Source: Pseudofabraea citricarpa (Eukaryota; Ascomycota; Leotiomycetes; Helotiales; Dermateaceae). Taken from it: a DNA stretch of 64,000 bases. How positions within the stretch are numbered: position 1 is the first letter of the stretch; each line of letters opens with the position of its first letter. The stretch is taken from NCBI GenBank assembly GCA_029641185.1, contig JAPWGK010000004.1:186001-250000 (forward strand). Direction: 5' to 3'. The translations under genes and the position numbers were made by a program. Shown here piece by piece: positions 33,067 through 43,500 of the stretch. Below the pieces are notes generated by a model. It was not told the DNA's origin. It saw only the letters and a program-made list of their open reading frames with translations, and searched no databases.

Positions 33067-34774
33067 TCAATAAACAGAAGAAGACGAGGACGCAGCAATA
33101 ACTCCAGTCTCGGGTGCCTTCCTGTCTGCTCTCTCGAAGGGAAGATAATCGAGACTAGGCAGAAGCTCGATATCGCCCATAGGAAGCTTCTTACCAAATG
33201 AAGCGTCGATGTCCTCTAGGGTACGACCACTCGTCTCAGGCATAACGAATACACAAACAGCAACTGTGAGAAGAAGTGATCCACCAAAGAGAAAGTAAAC
33301 ACCAAATGAGGACTTTGCAAGAAAGATTGGTGTTGTGAATGCGACAATCCAATTTACAACCTGGGGATTATTAGTTTAGCTCAAGAAAGAAGATGAAAAA
33401 GGCACGTACCCAATTCGCCGAAAGAGAAAGACTTGTAGCACCAGCTCGAGTTTTGTTGGGCTGGATTTCAGAAACATAGACTCTGAAACCAACAGCCCAT
33501 GTCGCGCTGAAGGCGATAGCGAACAAATAAATCATTACTATCACAACCCATCGTGCTGAGCCATGGGAGGCATGTACACTTCCTGAAGCGTACAATGAAC
33601 CGATTATTAACATGAAGGCACTCATAAGCAGGCCTCCAACCACACAGGATGTTTTGCGACCCCAGCGATCTGCATAGAGAAAGGCTGGGATGGTGACCAG
33701 CATTATCAGAAGTGCAGAAATCCCGGACGCCAAGAAAGATGCTGTACTGGAAGTAAGTCCAGCTGATTGGAAAAGTAGAGGAGCATACTGGTGAACGTTA
33801 GCAAAATCCTCGAGCACAGAAGGGGCTGCTAACATATAGAACTCCATCGATCCCACTCAGTTGCTGCATGCCCATCAAGAACACACCAAGCGCAGTTTGC
33901 TTCCAAACATCTCTCCCAAAAACAGCCAGAATGTCCTTCATTTTGACCTGTTCTGCCAGTCCCTCTTGTGCATTTTCTTGAAGTTTTTCCCTTTCTGCAG
34001 CCTGAACACCAAGTCGTTCCCAGCACGCTAACGCTTCTTTGTGTCGGCCACTTGCACTCAACCATCTCGGGCTCTGCGGGAGTAGTATCAATGTGCTAAT
34101 GACAAAAATTAATGAGAAGCCAGCTTGTATCGCAAAAGGTAGACGCCATGCGAGGGATGATTGTATGTTTGTGCTACCATAACATATAAAATAACCCGCG
34201 CAGAGACCAATTGTTGTAAGAAGTTGAGGAATTGATGCGAGTGTTCCACGAGATCTCGGAGGGGATATTTCTGTAATGTAGCTGTATTTAATGAGCGGAG
34301 GTTTCCAGACTCGAAGAAACAACTTACACCACCAATGTGCTCAAAAACAGTCCTTCTCCAATACCTTTTATCGCTCTTCCAATAAACAACATGGCCAGTT
34401 TCACACTCGCGCATTCTATGGCTGCACCTAGCCCAAAAATTCCAGCGCCAATAGCAGTTGCCCTCGGCCTACCAACTGCATTTGCGAGATGGCCACCAAA
34501 AAATGAGGATGCCGCCGCCGGAATTAGAATTGTTGAAACCACAAGTCCATGAATTGTTGCTGAGAGTTTTCCAAATGTGATGTCAAATTGGGGCATCGCG
34601 GTTATAGGGCCAATTGTACCAGTATCCAAACTAAAAGGCGTCAGTTCTCAAAATTACACAATTCTAGATTATCGCGGGTACATACCCAAACAGAACTCCT
34701 CCAAGAGAGATCAAAACAGCAGCTTCGACATATTTTGGTGGATGAGCCCACGATTTGGCTTTGTCGGCCAACAT
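33067..34774 (-). CDS. MFS sugar porter
   Basis: Five exons: 34774-34686, 34630-34328, 34281-33834, 33787-33410 and 33360-33067, giving 503 aa; introns are 46-55 nt and all keep frame. Twelve membrane segments are expected. Family signatures are present: LDTGTIGPITAMPQF in the first segment, GRAIKGIGEGLFLSTLVVYI followed by TEISPPRSRG, PQSPRWL before the central loop, GIDGVLYYAPLLF across intron 3 and the C-terminal PETSGRTLEDIDASF. These are the sugar porter (MFS, SP family) marks; the PETxGRxLE box and PQSPRWL are diagnostic. The substrate (hexose, pentose, disaccharide or polyol) is not predictable. It diverges from a hydrolase-like gene, so a small catabolic unit is possible. Confidence 0.92.
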
Positions 34775-35588
34775 GATTTGAAACTGAATGAATAAAAAAC
34801 TTACCTCTCACCAAAAAGAAAGGGCAGAAAAGAGAGTTATACTTGTCGTTGGGCATTGATCGGGGAGCAGAATTCTTTGGGGAAGATAAGAAATAATTCT
34901 GGCAACCCCACCACTGGGGAAGATGGAAGGTATGCCGACTCGACAGATGCGGGCATGTGTTGTCCGCAGCCCCTCCACAGGCCATTGATAACGCGATTCC
35001 AAGGCGAATGGCACTGAAACTATTTGAATATTTTGTGGATCGTGCCGGCGAGGATGTGCCGGACTGAGTTTGTAAGCAGGTGAGCCGTAAAACCAAGCCA
35101 AAGAGGTATGTAGAGGCTCATGAGCATGATTTGGTGGCCTTGGCTACTTGAGGTGCAGCTAGTGTGAGTCTAGACTGAGTCAAGAGTTTGGATAGCATTG
35201 TGTTGCATGTAGCTGATGTTGATGGTGGGAACAAAGCAGGTTGAGCGATGCTGTGGGAGAAGATAGAAACGGGCGGAGAATGTTATTTTCCGCTCGACTT
35301 GGAAATTGCAACGACAGCACAGATTTCTTTTCCTTCAAGCTTTTCTGTTTTTGAATGTATAGAAATACAAAGATTAGTTGTAGCATACAAGTAAAGTACG
35401 AAGCATCGAGAAGTACAATCACTGAAAAACGGGATCAGCTGAGTAGTGATATCACGTGAAACCAGAGACGGAAAGCTTATCCGTCGTGATACTGTGCCTC
35501 CTTATCTTTACTCCTGTAAATATTCAAGAGAAACAACCCCAATCCCAAATATTCTACAGTAGGAAGTGCCATCCGTAGTGAGCAAGCC
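34775..35588. promoter_or_regulatory. Divergent promoter, sugar porter / hydrolase
   Basis: 814 bp between the two start codons. No clear palindromic or CGG-type element stood out by eye. Confidence 0.5.
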
Positions 35589-37057
35589 ATGGCGTCTGCT
35601 TCACTGCCATCTGCCGAACCAATTCGTCTCGCTGCAAACGTTATACTTCAGCCACCGTTAAGCAGACGTGGTCATGGTCCCGGTCTTTTAATCTTCCTCC
35701 CAAGCACTTATGTCCCTCAAACTCATTCATCAAAGAAGAATCTAGACCCAGAGCCTCTGCAGAAATGGGCGGAAGAAGGATACTGCGTTGTTGAGATACG
35801 AATCGGAGACCTTGATGCATCCACTCTTGAGAATGAAGTCGCTTGGGAAGAGTCAGATGTCATAGACAAGAGCCTTGAAGCTCTAAAACTCTGTGCTAAC
35901 TTTGAAGGTGATTCTGTTGGAGCCATTGGTAAACCTGCCCTCCTATGGGTCTTCCCATACTTTTTGGGAAAGTTTGAATTGTCACTAACTCATCAACTAC
36001 TCAGTATACGAAGATACGAATGTCACCAAATTCATGCTGAACAAGGTTGCTTCAATCAAGGCAATAGTTTCATTTGCATCCGTGGACAAAGCAGATTGGC
36101 TAATACCAGTCATGGTGCATTGCAGCGGAACGTCCCCCACGACCGTTGCCGAAGGTTTGACTGCACACTTTTATGACTCAGTAAAGACTGGAAACTTTGT
36201 CCTCCCAGGCCATCCAAGCTTTGCCGTTGCTGCTGCTGGCGTTTCACATACCCGGAGTCTTGGCTTCCTCAAAAAGAATCTTGGTGGGCCAAACTTTGAC
36301 CTCGAAGCAATATGGGATGAGCACACCTTGTTTGAGTTCGGAGAAAGAGATGTGGAGAGAACAATGGGAACCATGGTTCAAGAACCTTATGTTAATCATG
36401 GTAAGTGAGCCGAGCAATTTGATCTGGAGTCGTATTGACGTCGCTTAGTGCCTACTGTATGTATCCGAACGACACTTTTCTCCATCAGATGATAGTTTAA
36501 GTAAGAGCTGACGTAGAATAGATGACTGGTGGCGTCGGTAGAGCTTCACTTACAGCATTTTACCGAGATCATTTTATCTTTAACAATCCTGAGGACACGA
36601 CAATGGAACTCGTTAGCCGAACTGTTGGGGTTGATCGAGTAATTGACGAGTTCATATTTAGTTTCACGCATGACAAAGTTATTGATTGGCTGTTTGTAAC
36701 CCATACCCAAACTCTCAAGCCACTTGCTGATAATTTAACAGCATCCCGGGCATACCGCCAACGCAAAAACATGTCCGTATCCCCTTTACGTCTGTTGTCA
36801 ACATCCGAGGGGACCGACTTTACCATGAGCATATTGCATGGGACCAAGCAACACTGTTGCGCCAATTGGGCCTTCTACCAGAGTATCTACCTTTCCCTTA
36901 TCCTCTTGCTGATGGCCGGGTTCCTGCTAAAGGGAAACGATTTGAATATCGTGTTCCGACTGCTGGAGTTGAAACTGCGGAGAAACTGGTTGATGAGAGC
37001 AGCGTGCAAAGTAACAGTATGTTCGCCTTTGAAATTAGAGAGGTTGATGATGTATAA
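35589..37057 (+). CDS. Dienelactone-hydrolase-like protein with SnoaL-like C-terminus
   Basis: Five exons: 35589-35928, 36005-36400, 36449-36456 (8 nt), 36522-36691 and 36742-37057, giving 409 aa with the frame kept throughout. The N-terminal half has an alpha/beta-hydrolase shape (GPGLLIFLPSTYVP; IKAIVSFASVD; VMVHCSG; HPSFAVAAAGVSHTRSLGFL; DEHTLFEFGERD) like fungal carboxymethylenebutenolidase relatives, but I cannot see an intact nucleophile elbow. The C-terminal half (from TMTGGVGRASLTAFYRDHF; then TVGVDRVIDEFIFSFTHD and the spliced WLIPGIPPTQKHVRIPF...HIAWDQA) matches the SnoaL-like fold. This two-domain protein is common in Pezizomycotina; the reaction is not known to me. Exon 1-2 joining is the least certain; reading through would run into a stop. 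Confidence 0.75.
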
Positions 37058-37318
37058 GGGGCAGCATACAAATGCCCAACAAAAAAATGCCTTTCGAATT
37101 TTCTTAATTTTCGAAGTCAGTTCGACTGCGGTGATTTATGTCTTTGACCATCTTTACAGATGCATAAAAAAGTCTCAGCCCGAAAAAGGTACCCTAAGGC
37201 TCGCCATCATTTATAAATAATTGGTAAATTGTGTTCACAATCAATTCTTGATACACCACCCCTACTACTTGATTTGCAATCCACACAAACATGGGGTATG
37301 GGAACATCGGAATAATGA

Positions 37319-37665
37319 ATAACGAGACAGTGGCACCGAGACGAGCCGAACGTACAAAATGAAGATCGTGTCCACAAAGGATCACCTAGCCTACTCAACG
37401 AGATCGTCATCGACCCTTCAAAGATGTCCTCGCACAAGGTGAGCGCCGCTGTGATTGAGAATAGACGCAGGAAACGTGCAAAGCGGCTCCGAGATAAGGC
37501 GGTCAAAATGTGTATTGAGTATAATATGCCACGACCAACTAAAGTTGACGTGCGTGACTTTCCACTGGCCGAAAATGAAATCTATACAAGACCGCCTAAC
37601 TGACCTCGCTATAACGAAATTTGTAGGCGTCTCTTTACCAATCATCGACCACTCGTTCTAGATAG
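37319..37665 (+). other. Protein-like open stretch, possible exon
   Basis: The frame is open from 37319 to a stop at 37603 with no ATG until 37424. The translation is protein-like: NEDRVHKGSPSLLNEIVIDP, then a basic helix (AVIENRRRKRAKRLRDKAVK), then CIEYNMPRPTKVD. A GTGCGT donor (37550), CTAAC branch and TGTAG acceptor (37626) would join VD to a short tail ending at a TAG at 37663-37665. No family was recognised. It could be an exon of an unannotated gene, a decayed gene, or chance. Confidence 0.3.
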
Positions 37666-38060
37666 TATGAGTTTGGAATACCGGATTTTGCACTTTTCCG
37701 ACACATAAATAGCCATGGCGGAGTGTGGCGAGTTTCTGCGGCAGTGTGACGAAAATAGGAGGTTCTTTCAATAAACCTAGATATCTCTTTCGAGCCTATC
37801 CTTCAAACTAACTAACGTCTTAACAGTAATATAATGTAAGATGGATATGGATATGTGACCCGTGACCCAACCGGATGGCCTTTAAATACCCTAATTTCGC
37901 CTCCTTCGCCTCAGCGTTGGCGTATACCACTTGTCAAACCTACAAGGGACCCGTTCGAAGCCATCGGTGATTTGGTATGCCAGCAACAATACTAGCAGAG
38001 CATCTAATCCGACAATAATTCTGATGATGCTGACTTTGGTGCTGTTCTACATCTTATTAA

Positions 38061-38294
38061 TACTGTACGTGCGGAAATCCATTCACGGGCGAGTTCCCTA
38101 AACCTGGTTCTCGGCCACGGTTCACCAGTGAACAGTTCACGGCCTTGCTGGCTTACAATCCACACCAGAATGGAAGATTCAAGTCAGCGCTCAGGTCCAT
38201 AGTGAGACTAGATAGGGAGATTGGATGGTTCATACCAGCGTGTCGGAAAATTGTGCGTATCAAGGAACCAGGACATCGCTGTGCTTTCCAGTAA
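38061..38294 (+). other. Protein-like open stretch, possible exon
   Basis: 77 codons open without an ATG start. The translation from about 38094 is coherent: FPKPGSRPRFTSEQF, ALLAYNPHQNGRFKSALRS, IVRLDREIGWFIPACRKIV. It ends at a TAA that overlaps a good GTAAGC donor (38291). A weak acceptor (GGGCGAG) precedes it. No family recognised. Confidence 0.3.
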
Positions 38295-38524
38295 GCGAGC
38301 CACCTACCGACGTCGGCACCAGCCAGCTTTAGAGTTCTGACTTTGTACTTTTACATTCTCCATTTGGCCTTTGGTGGGAACAAAGGAGTACTAATGCGGG
38401 CTGACGTGAGGGGGCGCAGGGTTATATACTGGTACCGTACTGTAAACGACAGAATGAAGCTTCGGCACTTTGGTTTTTCTTTTCTTTTGCTCGTTTCGTG
38501 CTGGGGACCTATGTATCTATGTAG

Positions 38525-38683
38525 CTAGATCTATTTCTTGCCGAGAATGATTTGCACCAGTTGAAAGTTATATTGAGTCGCGTTCAGAGAAAGTCTAAAT
38601 CCGTGACGACTCGATGTGTCATCGAAACAACTGATTCAAAGCCTCAAGAAGGTATTAAGTCCTCTCATCGCCAACTACAATAA
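38525..38683 (+). other. Protein-like open stretch, possible exon
   Basis: 52 codons without ATG, translating to LDLFLAENDLHQLKVILSRV and a Lys/Ser-rich continuation ending HRQLQ. A TGTAG acceptor-like sequence precedes it directly. It may belong with the two upstream stretches, but no clean in-frame splice between them was found. Confidence 0.25.
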
Positions 38684-39762
38684 TGGAGTTGGAGTTCTGA
38701 AGGGGGTTGTCTCGCTTGGTCGACTCACGGCCCCTTTCCCAATTCGAACGACCAGCGCGGGGTCCCTTCCGTACTTCCTCCAGGCACGCGACTGCTTCAA
38801 TTCTTAAATGACAAACTCTCCTTCGACAAAATTACATCACGGCACAGGAAACCATCATCACCCTTCCAGGCCTCCCAGGACCAAACCTCACGATGCTCGC
38901 CTGTTGCGAATGCAGCACTCAGCTTGCGTGTAGGAACTCAACGGTCGGAGCCCTTTCCCCAAGCGGTCAGCTCGCGTCCGGCCAGGGAGCCATGCTGCCA
39001 CGCACCGTCCGATTCGCCCGGATGTGCTTCCTTGAACAAGAATGAACTCTGGATCCAGCCAAATAATGCTCGTTGCTTTTGTGCTGTGACCCCCAGTGGT
39101 ACAGGTGGGCAGTTTTAACTTCTACCGCGTTGGAATGACTGGCTGACATGAGCTCTCAGGTCTGGAGCATCTACATGCCAAATGCCTGTCAGGATAGCTT
39201 CTCGAAAGAGTTGTGATAAGCTTCAATTCTGTCTGCTTACAGTACAGCACAACTGGCGAGGTATTCTACTCCTCACATATTCGGGCTGGATTACGGATTG
39301 GCTTTCCATACTTCGTATTTGGCTGGTTGGATTTGATCTTGGCATGGAAGCGGACGTACTTCCGGGCGCTCAAGATCGAACAGCAGGTTGGATTGGTGTA
39401 ACGATGGCCAGGACTTGTGTGCTCAGATGGGCGCTCCTGAGTGGACAGCAGTCACTTCTATCGCAGAGAAAGAACAAATCACCTGCGTCCATGTCTTCGT
39501 TCTCCCGTCTTAATTTGACAAGGCCAGAGCTGGCTTTCCCCAAAAAGCCACCCGCAGCGGGGGAGTTTGTTTCTGCCTGACAGATCCACCTGGTATAAGG
39601 GCTCGTCGCGCCATCGCCTTGTTTGTGCCCAAACTCTTCTCTTCGATGGACTGACTCCGCCGCGTGAATGTCAGAGAAGATGCCAGAAATGCCAGCAGGA
39701 TCACTTTGCAGCACAATCCTCAAAATGTATCTCAACCCGACGCTAAACAGAGATGGACTTAG
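38684..39762. other. Gene-poor stretch
   Basis: A 1.1-kb part of the 37-47.8 kb gene-poor region. A short ATG-led Cys-containing frame begins near 38892 (MLACCECSTQLAC) but stops soon and lacks a convincing gene model. Confidence 0.4.
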
Positions 39763-40191
39763 CTTGGCTGTTTAAGGTGTACCGATCACTGTTGGTCTGT
39801 TGGCCTGAACTTTATTTTCGTCAGTCGTCAATCAGATCGAGGACTGCTTCACAAGTCTCTCCACATCGAGACCCCCTACCGGTGCAGCGCATGCTGCTAC
39901 GAGAACGTGAGTGGTCACATTTGCTTGTGCGAGGCTCCAGAAAAACTGCTAACTTTATTGAAGGAGTGTGTCAAATATCAAAAGTACTTTTCCGGTTCTA
40001 CAGAACAACCTCAAGCAGGAGGACATTTGTGCTCAAGCGAACAGCACATCCCTTGTTTCGAGCCTCAACGACCCCCACTTAATTTTTCCATTTGTTTGTT
40101 CCAGCTACTCCGTTCAACGCCACCATCCATTCCAAATGAGCACAAGACAATTTGCACGAAAGCACACGTACGCTGCTCGTACCTAGGGTAG
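39763..40191 (+). other. Cys-rich open stretch, possible exon
   Basis: 142 codons open between two stops with no in-frame ATG. From about 39877 it reads PYRCSACCYENVSGHICLCE, then a helix-like KLLTLLKECVKYQKYFSGS and further Cys-containing sequence. The Cys spacing suggests a small zinc-binding or disulfide protein exon lacking its start exon. A GTGAGT donor-like site occurs inside (about 39906). It lies just beyond the 3' end of the opposite-strand small Cys-rich gene. Confidence 0.28.
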
Positions 40192-40252
40192 AGTGGTCTA
40201 ATTTAGTCAAAGTTGTCTTGCTGAACAGCAGAAGCACCTCATACCTTAACAT

Positions 40253-40534
40253 CTAACAGCCGGTGCCGCAATATCCACAGGCTCTTCCAGGGATCACCCA
40301 AACCTCCTGGCCTCTGGCAAGGCAAGTTGGGCAGCGAACTCCAGACATCTACATTCAAGTCAGCCAAGTCCTCAATATCACCCAGAAGACACTCACGGGG
40401 AGCATTGCCATTCCGGGGACAGCCAGGACACCACCCAGTGGGGTGGGCATGACAATATTGGAGTCGGGCAAGTGCTCAAAATCCAAATGGCAGCCAGTGC
40501 AGCCAGCATTGCATGGAAAGGACCCGAGAACCAT
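40253..40534 (-). CDS. Small Cys-rich, putative zinc-binding protein
   Basis: Two exons, 40534-40397 and 40348-40253, with a 48-nt intron (GTGAGT, CTGAC branch, TGTAG), phase 0; product 77 aa. The first exon begins MVLGSFPCNAGCTGCHLDFE and has a hydrophobic middle (MPTPLGGVLAVPGMAMLP). The second exon is MSGVRCPTCLARGQEVWVIP followed by GRACGYCGTGC and the stop. Cysteines occur as CxxxC, CxxC, CxxC, CxxC and a last CxxxC, fitting one or two zinc sites. It is too short for a usual ORF scan, but the splice sites, ACAAAATGG-like start context (CAAAATGG) and Cys pairing make it convincing. There is no signal peptide, so it is probably intracellular. The family is not recognised. Confidence 0.7.
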
Positions 40535-43500
40535 TTTGGCTTTTCTTTCGAAGATGTGATTGAGAAGATGAAGTATGAAGTCTGACCGGTGGTGGAGTGA
40601 GATCAGTTGAAGAATGTGTTGAATGTTTGAAGTGATTGTTAACTTCTAGGCCGGGAGCAGCTGCTTTATATAGCTTTTGAGAAGGCCAGTCCATGCAAAG
40701 TTGTCAAGACTCTCATCTCACGGCTATGCAGGAACCCAGATGGATGGATTGAGTAGTTGCTCAGCTGATACCATTGAGCTGTGTGTGCACAAGAGTAGAT
40801 CAGGATGTTTACATCAAATCTGCTCGAACCCTGCCGTCTGCATGCAAGTATGAAACTATTGGCACTGTACTCTTCACATTGAAATTCTCCTGAGCATGGA
40901 GCGAGGCTGTGTTTGGAGCGGTGGCTCCTGAGTTGTATGGCTATGTTCAACTTGAAAAGCTACGCAGGACCGGCCGAGGGAGGATGAAGGTTAAGCGGGA
41001 GCGCGCTCAACTCGGAAGTACACTTCAATATCGACGGAGCAAGAGTAGCATATGCACGGTGTGGAGCCACCACGTCCCTCGATTAGAATGCGGGAACCGG
41101 ACGTCACTACCCGGGTCACGTCTCACAAGCATCTGCCTAATCTAGAAAAGTTGCTGGCTCTTCTCGGTGCCCATGGAGCAGGGCACAACGAATCAAATAC
41201 CGAGATCTGAGATCCCCCATTCACCCCGACGTAATGGGTCTTCCGGCTTTACAAATCCACTACTGTACCCAGACTCTCGACCGGCCTTCCATCCTCAGCG
41301 AACTTAGTATCTCGTAAAGGAACCCCAGGCCGGCATTTTAGACTTTGTGGTCAGCATCATATCTCCCATAAATATCTTGGTCGCAAGTCTATCAACGAAC
41401 ATGTCGGCACGGACAAGGGCCACCTGAACGATCGACGCGTCGGACCACAATCCTGCTGCAGCGTTGTGGCCCTGGGCCCTGCTCTTCCTGGGCTGCAGAG
41501 TATAAATGGGTCAATCAAAGCCACCAACGGTTCGAGACATGGGAGAAAGTCTATTTCTTTTTATCGGGCTATCACCTGTCACGTATCGGCTTGTGTTGCA
41601 AGCCACGAAGCCGATCAGATCCATGCAGCCAGGGTCGAGGGCCCAGGGCCTCTTACCAGGTTCTACAGCTTCTTTCTTTAGCGGGGAAAGCGGGATGTGG
41701 TCCGAGAATGGCGCACAGTTGGCTCGCAACCTTGACGCCGGATCATTACTTTTTGTGCCAAGGTCAGTCCCCCAACAGTAGCTGTTGTGGCGAGCTACAT
41801 AAGGCCTTGGAGATGTCCTGAGTGAAGGGCGATACGTACGAGTTCTGGGGTCAGAGACGTACCGGCGGTACAGTGACAGGTCCCTGAATGGTCTGCATCT
41901 CTTGCACTTTCGACTCGGCTTGCATGTCGCTAAAAAGAACCCTGTCTGCAGCAAATTTAGTTGCTTACGGTTTGCCTTACAGGTGCTACTGCCGGGGCGT
42001 GTGCATTTGGGCTTTTTGGCTACTTTGTATCATGCACAACGGCAATTTTTCTGGCAATTTTTTTGTGTTTTTGCGAATGAGAAAGCAGACTGCCGGCCCA
42101 AGGTGGCGTTTTGTTCATGTATTCCAAATGATACTTTTTTTCTTTTCTTTTGCTTTGTTTCTTCTAACTTTTTGGAGGAGCTACACCTCGGCCTCGTGGC
42201 TCCATAGTTGTCATTTCCGATACATCATATAATGTACTTGGCGAACTTTGTTTTGCGGTCGGTATACGACAGCTTCACGTACCATGATTCCCAGTCTCCC
42301 TGGTACTTCTTTCACGGGTACAGTGACCCAGGCCAAAGGAAGAGTTAAAGTTAAGGATCCACACTCAGGGCATCGAGTGGGACTGTAGAGGCTCACGATT
42401 TAAGTGCATACTGGTTTTCAGGGCATTCGGATATGCGGAAGTTTTCAATGTGGCATTGTGTGTTCCATCTGCACTCGGCCAGGAAAGTCACAAGCAAAAA
42501 TGGTCAATCGAGCATGGGAACAGGCATAAGTGCTGAATAACCGTCAAATTCCTAGGATCTGTGTCGAAAGAAATCAACTACTGGTTTCTCGTGCCGAGCC
42601 GCGATCTGCTGAGGGGAAGCAGTTAGCCGCCATCGAGTATGCGGAGTCTACACCGACCAGACCTTGTACATGTCATCACCAGTGGAAGTGAGAAGGGAAA
42701 AGAAAACAAACAAAGGGATGAACGACAATCTCAACCAATTAATTCGGGTTTCAGGGTTTGTTACTTCCGAAACCAGCCATTGGGCGGCACGTTCAGCTGG
42801 CTTATTTGCTTGCTTACTCGGAGGCAGGCTGCCAGCATGGGAACGCGTCTTTGGCAGTTCAATGCTCCTGACTGATTTGATGTTTTGTCTCTGTTGGCGG
42901 CCGATCGTTAAATCATGACGCCTCGATCGCTCGGGAGACTTGGAGAATGTTTCAAAACAAAGAGAACCTTACATCGCGTAATGTCTATGGGCATTGAAGA
43001 TCTTCTGCCTTGACTACTACTTCCTTATTTTGACATGCATAGACCGTCGAGGATAACGGAAGGGTCCTTAGCACTCTTATCTTGATCGAATGTGGAAAGA
43101 CTGGCGATTTTTCCCCTCCCAGTTTTATTTGCATTGGGGTGAAGTGGAATATCATTATTGCTTTGAATTGTAACACGTAGCACGGCATTTTGGTAATACT
43201 AATGTGCTACAAGACGTGCCTGTACACAACAAGATTACACAGCATAGCGCGTCTACAGACTGCAGAGTATATAGCAGAGGGGCGCATGGTAGGGTCGGTG
43301 TCATGGGTCTCCTACAGATTGTCTCCCCACTTCCGGAGAATAGTCCGATCGATGATGGAAATTCTGATTTCATTTGTGATACTGTTGATACTAGGCGATA
43401 AATGGGAGTTTCCAGGTGAGCCTGTGAGTTTGTATTTTCTCTCTCGCTTCGTCTACTCTATGAAGGCACTGCCAGGTATTACATTTTCTTGATTCCTACA

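Noticed and set aside
41511..41954. 147-codon minus-strand ORF with CKPSRKCKRCRPF
   Set aside because: Resembles a Zn2Cys6 start only superficially: the six-Cys spacing is absent and the rest looks random.
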